From Victivallales bacterium (GTDB lineage Bacteria > Verrucomicrobiota > Lentisphaeria > Oligosphaerales > Oligosphaeraceae), in the NCBI GenBank assembly GCA_017543165.1, contig JAFYGL010000618.1, positions 1 to 6,726 on the forward strand: a DNA stretch of 6,726 nt, read 5' to 3'. The position numbers and the translations under genes were made by a program. The notes under the pieces were generated by a model. The model had not been told where the DNA came from and made no database searches. It saw nothing but the letters and a program-made list of their open reading frames with translations. This document shows positions 1 through 6,291 of this stretch, piece after piece. Position 1 is the first letter of the stretch. Every line of letters starts with the position of its first letter.

Positions 1-73
1 CAGCCAGAACCATAAAAACCCTTGGGTCCTTTTCCGCTATCTTCAGCAGTTCCTGGTTAAATGCCTTTCTCAT
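1..73 (-). CDS. Transketolase C-terminal subunit, 5' end only (cut by window edge)
   Basis: Only the first 24 codons are present, reading MRKAFNQELLKIAEKDPRVF and a few more residues. This resembles the start of the pyrimidine-binding (C-terminal) subunit of split transketolases, where a line such as MRxAFxxxLxxLAExDPRV is common. The ATG lies 7 bases after the TAG stop of the N-terminal subunit gene, so the two are almost certainly co-transcribed and probably translationally coupled. A short AGG seven bases before the ATG is the only ribosome-binding signal. In the family this subunit supplies the second half of the thiamine-diphosphate site and the subunit interface, giving a heteromeric enzyme that transfers two-carbon ketol units. 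The assignment relies on the short match plus the gene order. It could be any member of the transketolase/DXP-synthase C-terminal family. Confidence 0.8.
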   Translation of the reverse strand, partial: MRKAFNQELLKIAEKDPRVFMVLA

Positions 74-80
74 ATTGCGC

Positions 81-902
81 CTATGCCTCTTCTATCTCCT
101 GGATTGCCTTGTCACGGAGCTCCTCTGTCAGGCCTCCGTAATGCCACTTGTAGTCGTTCTCCATGAAGCTCACGCCCTTGCCCTTGACTGTGCGGAATAT
201 TATTGCCGTGGGCTTGCCTGTCTCAAGCGGGACGCGCTTCAACGCCGCCTCTATCGCCTCGAGGTCGTGTCCGTCCGTCTCGATTGCGCGCCAGCCGAAC
301 ACCTCCAGCTTGGGGATAAGCGGCTCCAGGTTGATTATGTCCTCGGATTTGCCAAGCGCCTGAAGGCGGTTGTAGTCCACCAGCATCACAAGGTTGTCCC
401 AGTGGTGCTGGGCAGCCAGCATTATCGCCTCCCAGGTGGAGCCCTCGTTCAGGTCGCCGTCACTGCTTAGCACGAATATCCTGTGCGGCTTGCCCGCCTG
501 CTTTGCAGCCATGGCCATTCCGCAGGCTACGGGAAGCCCGTGCCCTAGTGACCCCGTGGAGAACTCCACGCCTGGGATGTGGTGCGAGATGTGCCCGCTC
601 AGCTTGCCGTCGTCGCAGTAGTAGCGGCCAAGCCATTCCAGCGGGAAATAGCCCAGCTCAGCCAGGCAGGCAAGCAATGCCGCGCCGCCGTGCCCCTTGC
701 TTAGTATGAAGCGGTCCCTGTCCGCCTTTTTGGGCGCCTTCGGGTCAACGTTCAGAATGCTGGTGTAGAGGACCGGATAGATGTCCGCCGTTGAAAGCAT
801 GCTGCCGATGTGCCCGCTCTTTCCGGCGCATACCATCTTCAGGCAGTGTATGCGAATTTTCTTCGCAAGCTCCTTGCAGAACTTCAATTGCTCTTTTTCC
901 AT
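81..902 (-). CDS. Transketolase N-terminal (thiamine-diphosphate-binding) subunit
   Basis: The 273-residue product has the normal length for the separate N-terminal half of a split transketolase. Visible family motifs are SGHIGS (residues 29-34), LSKGHGG (67-73), SGHISHH (102-108), TGSLGHGLPVACGMA (116-130) and the thiamine-diphosphate/Mg motif SDGDLNEG (147-154), followed by LVDYNRLQ (174-181) with the conserved Asn. Near the end is WHYGGLTEE. The usual GDGE of the cofactor motif reads SDGD here, a known type of variation. It would pair with the next gene (start at 73) to interconvert sugar phosphates of the non-oxidative pentose phosphate pathway in the cytoplasm, or act on a related ketose in a specialised pathway. 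The ATG at 902 is supported by AAGGAGA (911-917) eight bases upstream. An extended -10 promoter lies at 955-982, separate from the upstream operon. Confidence 0.93.
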   Translation of the reverse strand: MEKEQLKFCKELAKKIRIHCLKMVCAGKSGHIGSMLSTADIYPVLYTSILNVDPKAPKKADRDRFILSKGHGGAALLACLAELGYFPLEWLGRYYCDDGKLSGHISHHIPGVEFSTGSLGHGLPVACGMAMAAKQAGKPHRIFVLSSDGDLNEGSTWEAIMLAAQHHWDNLVMLVDYNRLQALGKSEDIINLEPLIPKLEVFGWRAIETDGHDLEAIEAALKRVPLETGKPTAIIFRTVKGKGVSFMENDYKWHYGGLTEELRDKAIQEIEEA

Positions 903-954
903 GTTTTGTCTCTCCTTCTTTGATGAATGGCAACGATGTTTTTTTCACTCGGTA

Positions 955-982
955 ATTATATCATAGAATCAGTGAAACGCAA
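955..982 (-). promoter_or_regulatory. Extended -10 promoter for the transketolase genes
   Basis: Read on the minus strand, a perfect TATAAT (955-960) is preceded by TG one base away (TGATATAAT), an extended -10 element. A weak -35 candidate TTGCGT (977-982) sits 16 bases upstream. Transcription would start near 948, giving a leader of about 45 bases that contains the AAGGAGA ribosome site. The promoter lies between the terminator of the upstream operon and the transketolase start, so the two units look independently transcribed. The motifs are seen directly. Activity is inferred. Confidence 0.65.
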
Positions 983-1021
983 TAGGAGCCAATGCTATTT
1001 TTTTATGTAGAAATTTTGTTT

Positions 1022-1051
1022 ATTAAATATTTTCTGGCTAAAATATTAAAT
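1022..1051. repeat. AT-rich inverted repeat, possible operator
   Basis: The arms ATTAAATATTTT (1022-1033) and AAAATATTAAAT (1040-1051) pair at 11 of 12 positions around the 6-base spacer CTGGCT. It lies 40 bases upstream of the -35 candidate of the transketolase promoter, so it would not be in that transcript. A TATTTT/AAAATA dyad is loosely reminiscent of ROK-repressor (NagC/Mlc-type) operators, though the spacer here is shorter than in those. A regulator site is more likely than an RNA hairpin because the stem is almost entirely A and T. Which protein binds is unknown. Confidence 0.4.
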
Positions 1052-1078
1052 GTATTTCAATATGAAAATAAATAAAAA

Positions 1079-1122
1079 GACTAAACGGGCCAGGGAGACG
1101 CTGTCCCCTGGCCCGTTTAGTC
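1079..1122 (-). terminator. Strong rho-independent terminator of the ROK-ended operon
   Basis: A perfect 17-base inverted repeat (GACTAAACGGGCCAGGG at 1079-1095 and its complement at 1106-1122) encloses a 10-base loop. On the minus strand it is followed directly by TTTTT and then ATTTATTTT. The hairpin begins 13 bases after the TAA stop of the ROK gene. No T-run follows on the plus strand, so it acts on leftward transcripts only. This marks the end of the five-gene operon and separates it from the transketolase unit. Confidence 0.93.
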
Positions 1123-1135
1123 CCTTAAGTCCCTG

Positions 1136-2341
1136 TTAGCCATCCAGCCTTGGGCATGCCTTGTTGAAGGCGTCTGGCGATGACAATAGCTTGTCCACCA
1201 CCATCAGTGTCGCGCCAGCCGCCTCATTTCCGCCGCCTTCCTGGAATACCATCTTCATGGCGTGGTTTGCGCTCTCGAACAGCAGGCTGCGCACACTTTC
1301 CTCCAATTTCCGCTGGAAGGTCTTGCCCAGGAAAAGCAGGTCGCCCGTCAGTATCAGCGAATCTGGGAAGCAGTTGTTGGCCTGGTTGGCCAATGCGATT
1401 GCCAGATAGCGCAGGACATTGTCCACAATACCGACTGCCTTCTCCTCGCCTTCCTCATATTTTCTGCCCAGTTCCCGCATGGACATGTCAGGTCTGCCAT
1501 ATTCCTGCCTGGCGCATTTGAGGACAGCCTTGACCGAGCATCTTGTCTCCAGGCATCCCCGCCGCCCGCAGGAGCAGGGCAATCCGTCTGGCTCGCAGAT
1601 ATTGTGCCCCAGCTCGCCGCCATGCTGGTTGCGGCTCATTACGATTTCACCTTTGCAGCTCATGGCCAGGCCGATGCCGCGCCCCAGGTGCACAAGAAGC
1701 ACGTTTCCCTTTGCAAGTTCAGGATGGGTATGGAGTTCGTAATGCATCTTGCAAATCATCATGTCCGCGAATAGGGGTTGCAGCTTGAAGTTGTCCAGAA
1801 AATGCTGTTTCATGTCAAAGCCGCCTTGTGTTGGAAAATTGGCTGCGTTGCTCATGATGATGCCTTCCTTGTCCACCAGTGGTCCGAATGTGGAGATGCC
1901 CACGCCAGCCAGCCTCATATCCTGCATAGCCAGCATGCGCGAGACCATTTCGTCCAATGCGGAAAGGTATTCCTCCCAGCCTACCTCCGACCCAAAACTG
2001 TGCTCGGACTGGTTGCGGGGCTTTCCCTGCAAATTGGAAAGTGTGGCAATAATGATGTTGGGCCTGAGGGAAATGCCCAGCACCAGGGCGCCCTGGTCCG
2101 AAAGCACCAGTTTTTCTCTCGGGCGCCCGTGGGCTGCCTCAGTCTTTCCCGCGCTTTTCACCAGTCCGCGGGACATGAGGTCCTGTATGGCGCGGGTCAC
2201 TGCCGTGTTGTCGCAGCCCACCACCTTGGCAAGTTCCACCCGCGAATAGCCATTGTGGTTCAGCAATGCTCGCAATATGGCCAGGGTGTTCCTGACGCGT
2301 ATGTCGTTCAACAATAATAGACTGCTTTTCTCCATGGCCAT
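1136..2341 (-). CDS. ROK-family transcriptional regulator
   Basis: This is a 401-residue protein from the ATG at 2341. An N-terminal winged helix-turn-helix (about residues 13-70: helix, SRVELAKVVGCDNTAVTRAIQDL, wing) ends in GRP (72-74), as in NagC/Mlc/XylR-type regulators. A ROK sugar-binding/kinase-like fold follows: LGRGIG (219-224), GGELGH (241-246, Glu243 and His246) and the zinc signature CSCGRRGCLE (Cys256, 258 and 263). The first phosphate loop, normally D-x-G-G-T, reads ISLRPN (90-95), so ATP use is doubtful and a pure regulator is likely. The reading frame stays open upstream to a TTG at 2419, but that start would overlap the PHP gene by 62 bases and add an unrelated tail. The ATG at 2341 leaves a 16-base gap. 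ATG 2335 is an alternative. No clear ribosome site is seen, so coupling to the PHP gene is likely. As the last gene of the operon it probably senses a pathway sugar. Its targets are unknown. Confidence 0.9.
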   Translation of the reverse strand: MAMEKSSLLLLNDIRVRNTLAILRALLNHNGYSRVELAKVVGCDNTAVTRAIQDLMSRGLVKSAGKTEAAHGRPREKLVLSDQGALVLGISLRPNIIIATLSNLQGKPRNQSEHSFGSEVGWEEYLSALDEMVSRMLAMQDMRLAGVGISTFGPLVDKEGIIMSNAANFPTQGGFDMKQHFLDNFKLQPLFADMMICKMHYELHTHPELAKGNVLLVHLGRGIGLAMSCKGEIVMSRNQHGGELGHNICEPDGLPCSCGRRGCLETRCSVKAVLKCARQEYGRPDMSMRELGRKYEEGEEKAVGIVDNVLRYLAIALANQANNCFPDSLILTGDLLFLGKTFQRKLEESVRSLLFESANHAMKMVFQEGGGNEAAGATLMVVDKLLSSPDAFNKACPRLDG

Positions 2342-2357
2342 GCTCGGAAAGTTATCT

Positions 2358-3263
2358 TTATCTGCGTTTCTTGGGGAAGCCGTATGCGAAGTCATCTTCC
2401 TTGAATCCATAGAGGTCAAGCAGCAGTTCGGATGCGGCTATGTCGGCGCGGTTGCTGTGTGCGGCATGCTGGTCTGTGCCGAAGGTGAACTTGACTCCCA
2501 TTTCACGCCACTGCGCAAGCTGGCGCCAGCGTATGTCGCGGTACTCCGAGGGGCAGGCTGGTGAATTTAGGTCGCCTGAATTGATTTCGGCGCAAGTGCC
2601 GTTTTTCACCAGCGCCTCGCCCAGTTTTTCATTCATCCAGTCAGGTATCTTTGCGAATACCGAATAGTCAGTGACGCTTTTTTCGCTCTTGGGATGGCCA
2701 GGAAAACCATGGGAGTCCGCCCAGTTATGCGCTACTTCAAGTGGATACCAGGGATGCGCGAGGATGTCTATCAGCGGATTCTCCGCCAGAAACATCATCT
2801 GCCTGAATAGGTCGTCCAGCGCCTCCTCCAGTGTATAGGTTGTCTTCAACGGCCAGTGCACACCGCCAATGGTGTATTCAATGCCACATTGCTTCAGTGT
2901 CGCCTCGTCTATGTCCAAATATGGGGAAAAATCCGCGCCCTCTGGCGGCAGATTGAAGCGCAGCGCATAGACTGGGTCATCGCCAATGGCCTCGTAATTC
3001 CCTGTCCTTATTGCATCGCATTCCCATTTCGCAACGCAGGTGATTTCAATGCCAAAATGGAATTCTGGAGGGCGGGACCAGGAGCGGAAGTCATTTGCCG
3101 CGCTCTGTATGTCGCAAAGGTTGTAGCGTGTGTGGAAGTGGTCGCTCAAGCCGAATTCAGTCATTCCGCAGGCAAGCATTTCCTTCTGGATGTCATTTAT
3201 TGTGGCGCACGCGCTGTCGCAGGAATGCAATGAATGGATATGAAGATTCTGACGTATTTTCAT
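2358..3263 (-). CDS. PHP-domain metal-dependent phosphoesterase (histidinol-phosphatase-like)
   Basis: The 301-residue protein carries the metal-ligand series of the PHP superfamily in order: NLHIHSLHS (His8, His10), LSDHFH (Asp41, His42), GIEIT (Glu73), GGVHWP (His136), ILAHPWY (His170), AEINSG (Glu226) and FGTDQH (Asp264, His266). All the expected ligands are present, so a working di- or trinuclear site is likely. Members hydrolyse phosphomonoesters such as histidinol phosphate or 5' nucleotide phosphates. This one is a little longer than typical HisJ-type enzymes, and there is no histidine biosynthesis gene nearby, so a sugar- or polyol-phosphate substrate is at least as plausible. There is no signal peptide, so it should be cytosolic. 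The ATG at 3263 lies 7 bases after the deacetylase-like gene's stop and lacks a Shine-Dalgarno sequence, so translation is probably coupled. The fold is sure. The substrate is unknown. Confidence 0.88.
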   Translation of the reverse strand: MKIRQNLHIHSLHSCDSACATINDIQKEMLACGMTEFGLSDHFHTRYNLCDIQSAANDFRSWSRPPEFHFGIEITCVAKWECDAIRTGNYEAIGDDPVYALRFNLPPEGADFSPYLDIDEATLKQCGIEYTIGGVHWPLKTTYTLEEALDDLFRQMMFLAENPLIDILAHPWYPLEVAHNWADSHGFPGHPKSEKSVTDYSVFAKIPDWMNEKLGEALVKNGTCAEINSGDLNSPACPSEYRDIRWRQLAQWREMGVKFTFGTDQHAAHSNRADIAASELLLDLYGFKEDDFAYGFPKKRR

Positions 3264-3270
3264 TTTTCAA

Positions 3271-4491
3271 TCAATAAATCTGATAGTCCTTTTTCACAGT
3301 CAAATCCGCCTCCAGGGGCAGCCAATGGGCGCCAGGCGCCAGGCTCTCCGCACATGCGGGAACTTTTGCCTTGCCCTTCCATCTGCGGAACAACTGGCGC
3401 TTGCCTATGCGCCTGGCTGACCAGCCCCTCACATACAGGCTCGCCAGTTCCGCGGATGTGAGGTAGCACGCGCCTTCCTTGTCCAATGCCTGGAGCAGGG
3501 CCTCCAGTCTTTCATAGCCTGCCTCCTCGCTGGCTTCGCTCAGGCTACAGTAGTTGTTCCTGTGCATTGAGATGATGGCAGGCTCCTTGTAAAGGCGATG
3601 CGCATTGTGAATAGTACGGAGCACCTCCTCCAGCGGAGTGCCTGTCTCGCAGAACACATTCCTGGTCAGATATGCGCAATCCGCCATTGGGCGGCAGTCC
3701 CCGATACGGGCATACACGTCCTGCATGTTCCAGGGCTTGTTGTAGTACACGACCACATCGCCTGAATTGACACGGCAGTTCTTCAGGGAGACTGCCACGC
3801 ATCCCATGGCCTGCCATAGCAGCTCCGTCTCGGGATATGCGTCACTGGTGACTGCGGCACTTGGATATCGGCCAAATGCCTGGCGGAAACGTTCAAAGCC
3901 AGTTACAATGAAGTCCATCTGCTCGGAAATGCTGTATCCATGGAATTCAGGCAGGTGCTTGCCCTGGTAATACGTGCCCAGGGCGAACAGTTTCCGCGCC
4001 AAATCACCGTCCTTGGACTTTTCGCGGAGCAATTCCAGCCACAGGCGCGGGCTTGTATGGTGCAGCATGGCATGGTATTCAGGGCACCATACACCCTGCT
4101 CAATGCCCTGCCGCATTGCATCCAGAATGCCTTTGCCATTCCAGCCTGGAGGGAAGCCCTCGCAAATTGAGATGTCCTTGTACAGTGTGAAGCCGCTGTC
4201 CTCAATTGCCTTGAAGTCAGGATTCCCTGTGCAGGTGAATGCGGTGAACACTGGTGGCGCGCCGTCTGCGCCTGCGTGTGAGGCAAGCAATTTGAACAGC
4301 CGTCTCAAGTCAGCGGGCGTTTCCAGGCGGGAGGAATAAAATGCCGTGGATTTGGATTCAGCGAGGATGCGCTTGTATTCATCCACTTTCTCCCTGTTGG
4401 GCAGCACCTCGCAGGCGCACCAGTCGTCGCTCTCGATGACGACAATCGGGCATTCCTTCAAATCAGGCTCAAAATGGCGTTCGTATTTCAT
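3271..4491 (-). CDS. Polysaccharide-deacetylase-superfamily protein (SDDW type), substrate unknown
   Basis: This is a 406-residue protein from the ATG at 4491. It opens with IVVIESDDW (residues 16-24), the pattern of a family of large NodB-fold proteins usually reading (V/I)xRSDDWGSIRMPS. The next stretches also follow that family: a two-residue-layer region with PPVFTAFTCTGNPDF (79-93), then GIEQGVWCPEYHAMLHH (about 129-145). Asp22/Asp23 and the His140-x3-His144 pair match the usual metal triad of this superfamily, and SMHRNN (His310) near the C-terminal side may be a further catalytic element. Known members remove acetyl groups from sugars, but this branch has no well-defined substrate. No signal peptide or membrane segment is seen, so unlike most cell-wall deacetylases it should act in the cytoplasm. 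The frame continues upstream to a TTG at 4533, overlapping the phosphodiesterase gene. ATG 4491, 8 bases after that gene's stop, is preferred. Its Shine-Dalgarno sequence is weak. Confidence 0.78.
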   Translation of the reverse strand: MKYERHFEPDLKECPIVVIESDDWCACEVLPNREKVDEYKRILAESKSTAFYSSRLETPADLRRLFKLLASHAGADGAPPVFTAFTCTGNPDFKAIEDSGFTLYKDISICEGFPPGWNGKGILDAMRQGIEQGVWCPEYHAMLHHTSPRLWLELLREKSKDGDLARKLFALGTYYQGKHLPEFHGYSISEQMDFIVTGFERFRQAFGRYPSAAVTSDAYPETELLWQAMGCVAVSLKNCRVNSGDVVVYYNKPWNMQDVYARIGDCRPMADCAYLTRNVFCETGTPLEEVLRTIHNAHRLYKEPAIISMHRNNYCSLSEASEEAGYERLEALLQALDKEGACYLTSAELASLYVRGWSARRIGKRQLFRRWKGKAKVPACAESLAPGAHWLPLEADLTVKKDYQIY

Positions 4492-4499
4492 GGCTTTGC

Positions 4500-5234
4500 T
4501 TATCTCAGTTGTTTCATGATTGAGGCGGCGCAATTGCTGGTGATTGAATCCACGCCGTCTGCGATGAGTTCCCTGGCGCGGTCAACGTTGTCAATGGTCC
4601 ATGACGCGAAGAAGAAGCCCGCGTCCTTGACCTGTGAGATGAAGTCCTGGTTCACCAGGCGGGGCATTGAGTACAGGTCAATGCCATCAGCCTTGCAGTC
4701 CTTCAGTTGCTGGATGAGTTCCTTTGCGGTGATGGGCTTCTCGTCCGAGCAGCTGGAGAGCCAGAGCGTGCGCAGCGAGGGGCGCTGCTGCTTGGAGGCG
4801 TAGCAGACCTCCTGCCCGAAGCAAATCATGGTAATACGCTCCTGCGGGATGCCTGACGCATCAATGATGTCATACATGGCGGGGATGATTTCCACGTTGC
4901 CGCGCTTGATTTCGATGTAGATCTGCATGTCGCCCTTGAGGCATTCCATTGTCTCCTTGAGCAGCGGGATTTTCTCGCCAGCATATTGCTCCTTGCCATT
5001 GGAGAAGTCCCAGCTGCGCAGGGTATTGAAGTCGGTGGCGGTGACCAGCGCATCATGCCCTGAGGTGCGCTTTGCATTTTCATCGTGGCAGCACACGACC
5101 TTGCCGTCCGATGTGAAATAAATGTCGCACTCGATGCCGTCCGTGCCCCGTTCCGCTGCAAGCCTGAATGCGGACAATGTGTTTTCGGGTGCATCGCAGG
5201 ATTCGCCTCTGTGTGAAATGAAAGTGACTGACAT
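4500..5234 (-). CDS. Glycerophosphodiester phosphodiesterase, cytosolic type
   Basis: The 244-residue product is a full-length short GDPD. The diagnostic residues are HRGES..APENT (His8, Arg9, Glu17, Asn18), IECDI (Glu35, Asp37), VVCCHDE (His50, the second catalytic histidine), IEIK (Glu108, Lys110) and SWTIDN (Trp212) near the end. The enzyme family hydrolyses glycerophosphodiesters to glycerol 3-phosphate and an alcohol. Some homologues act on other phosphodiesters, including lysophospholipids and teichoic-acid-like polymers. The protein starts directly with MSVTFISHRG, so it has no signal peptide and would act on imported or internal substrates. The ATG at 5234 is supported by AAGGAA (5242-5247) seven bases upstream. 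The gap to the preceding amidohydrolase gene is 20 bases. The name ugpQ fits the size, but no ugp transporter is in view, so no symbol is given. Confidence 0.93.
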   Translation of the reverse strand: MSVTFISHRGESCDAPENTLSAFRLAAERGTDGIECDIYFTSDGKVVCCHDENAKRTSGHDALVTATDFNTLRSWDFSNGKEQYAGEKIPLLKETMECLKGDMQIYIEIKRGNVEIIPAMYDIIDASGIPQERITMICFGQEVCYASKQQRPSLRTLWLSSCSDEKPITAKELIQQLKDCKADGIDLYSMPRLVNQDFISQVKDAGFFFASWTIDNVDRARELIADGVDSITSNCAASIMKQLR

Positions 5235-5254
5235 GTTTTTGTTCCTTGAAAATG

Positions 5255-6130
5255 TTATAAGTTCAAAAGCCTTCTTGCGTTTTTGTGCGCGATTTTCTGG
5301 AATGCCTCTTCCGAAAGGGAGCCTTCCCGCCTGAGTTCCAGCAGGAAGTCATCCATGCCCAGAATGCCGCCCGCCTGGCATATGTCCGTGCCGTACATGA
5401 GCCTGTCCTGGAATTCGTTGAGGAATTTGATGGCGTTGTCCTTGTCCCTGGTCATGGCGAAGAATGCGCTGCCTGCGGAAAGGTCCGCCCACATGTTCGG
5501 GTATTCCCTGAATATCCTGTACAAGGCGCCTTCGCCATGCACAGGATGCTTGATGTAGCAGATGCCGCGGTTGTCTCCAGGCTCCAGTCTGGCTATTTCA
5601 TGCCAATAGGAGGGGCCATGCCCCACGATGGTCAGTTTCGGGAACTGCCTGAGGCAATATTGCAGCTGCGGCAGGCCCTCGTCGTCATACAGCCCGTATG
5701 TGCCGCCGATTCTGGTCGAGATGTCAAATGTCAGCGGAAAGCCGTATTCCTCCACTTGCCTGAAGAAATTGAGCACCAGCGGGTCCTTGAATGGCAGGTT
5801 GGGCATGAATTCGCCGATGCCCTTGTAGCCATGCTCCTTGTACCAGGAGAGCCATGGCGAGAAGTCGGTCTTCGGGGAGTTGCCGATGCCTCTGGGGTCC
5901 AGGTTGCAGAATGGTATGAATCGCCCTGGATAGCGTTTGCAGGTCTCCAATATCTCCTCGTTGGACTGCGGCAGATACACCTCTGGCCCAATCAGGGGCA
6001 TGAGCGCCCCGCATTCTATCTGGTGCCTGTCGTATATGTCGATAATGTCCTGTGGATTTGCGAATTGCGTAATGCCGTCCTGCCTGGGACCAGGGAAAAG
6101 GTAGGCGTGAACATGCATGTCAATAAACAT
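5255..6130 (-). CDS. Amidohydrolase-2 family metal-dependent hydrolase
   Basis: This is a 291-residue TIM-barrel protein with MFIDMHVHAYL at the start (His6 and His8, the strand-1 HxH metal pair), GIGEFMPN (Glu107), IVGHGPSYW (His171) and MYGTDI (Asp249, the strand-8 aspartate). This fits the amidohydrolase 2 family (ACMSD/lactonase-like decarboxylases and hydrolases). The strand-5 position, where most members carry a metal-binding histidine (often PxxxH), reads PLTFDIS, with Asp136 there instead. The metal site may therefore differ or the chemistry may have changed. There is no signal peptide. The ATG at 6130 is chosen because GGGAGA (6137-6142) lies six bases upstream. An in-frame TTG at 6148 would place that ribosome site inside the gene. 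It is the first gene of the five-gene operon, so the promoter and operator at 6167-6197 control it. The substrate is unknown. Lactone hydrolysis or decarboxylation are family possibilities. Confidence 0.85.
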   Translation of the reverse strand: MFIDMHVHAYLFPGPRQDGITQFANPQDIIDIYDRHQIECGALMPLIGPEVYLPQSNEEILETCKRYPGRFIPFCNLDPRGIGNSPKTDFSPWLSWYKEHGYKGIGEFMPNLPFKDPLVLNFFRQVEEYGFPLTFDISTRIGGTYGLYDDEGLPQLQYCLRQFPKLTIVGHGPSYWHEIARLEPGDNRGICYIKHPVHGEGALYRIFREYPNMWADLSAGSAFFAMTRDKDNAIKFLNEFQDRLMYGTDICQAGGILGMDDFLLELRREGSLSEEAFQKIAHKNARRLLNL

Positions 6131-6136
6131 AATTAT

Positions 6137-6142
6137 TCTCCC
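6137..6142 (-). promoter_or_regulatory. Ribosome binding site that fixes the amidohydrolase start
   Basis: GGGAGA on the minus strand ends six bases before the ATG at 6130. It lies downstream of the alternative in-frame TTG (6148), so the shorter protein starting MFIDMHVH is favoured. Confidence 0.75.
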
Positions 6143-6166
6143 GTGCAAATACCATTGAAATTAGGC

Positions 6167-6197
6167 ATAATATAACCACTTGTGGTGTTATAACCAC
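6167..6197 (-). promoter_or_regulatory. Promoter of the five-gene operon overlapped by an ACCAC/GTGGT operator cluster
   Basis: Three half-sites occur in a row on the plus strand: ACCAC (6175-6179), two bases, GTGGT (6182-6186), six bases, ACCAC (6193-6197). The nine-base word TATAACCAC occurs twice, at 6171-6179 and 6189-6197, 18 bases apart. TATAAC (6171-6176) and GTTATA (6187-6192) also form a dyad. On the minus strand a plausible -10 (TATTAT, 6167-6172, or TATATT, 6169-6174) and a poor -35 (GTTATA, 6189-6194) fall in the same bases. A regulator bound here would cover the promoter. The leader would be about 30 bases. The repeats are plain to see. The promoter assignment and the binding protein are inferred, and the ROK product of the same operon is one candidate. 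Confidence 0.5.
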
Positions 6198-6225
6198 GCG
6201 ATGCTTCCGGCTGGGCGCGTTTTTC

Positions 6226-6246
6226 CGCGCGGTCATTGGCCGCGCG
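6226..6246 (+). repeat. Hairpin in repeat unit 1
   Basis: A nine-pair stem (6226-6234 with 6238-6246) encloses an ATT loop. One pair, 6233 with 6239, is T·G, which stays paired in a plus-strand RNA but would be A·C in a minus-strand RNA. Confidence 0.7.
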
Positions 6247-6291
6247 TCAGGACGTGATGTTTCCATACGCGCTCGGCTAAGCGCGATTTTC

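Noticed and set aside
1022..1051. Second terminator
   Set aside because: The stem is almost wholly A and T and follows a strong terminator, so it would add little. An operator role is more plausible.
1262..2317. Plus-strand open frames of 170 and 179 codons opposite the ROK gene
   Set aside because: They are antisense shadows of a gene with clear helix-turn-helix and ROK motifs. Their products are low-complexity and match nothing recognisable.
2342..2419. Longer ROK protein starting at TTG 2419
   Set aside because: It would overlap the PHP gene by 62 bases, starts with a rare codon without a suitable ribosome site, and adds residues unrelated to the family. ATG 2341 is preferred.
5285..6175. 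Long plus-strand open frame (296 codons) opposite the amidohydrolase gene
   Set aside because: It mirrors the codon structure of the real minus-strand gene, shows no recognisable domain, and would cover all of a gene with clear catalytic motifs.
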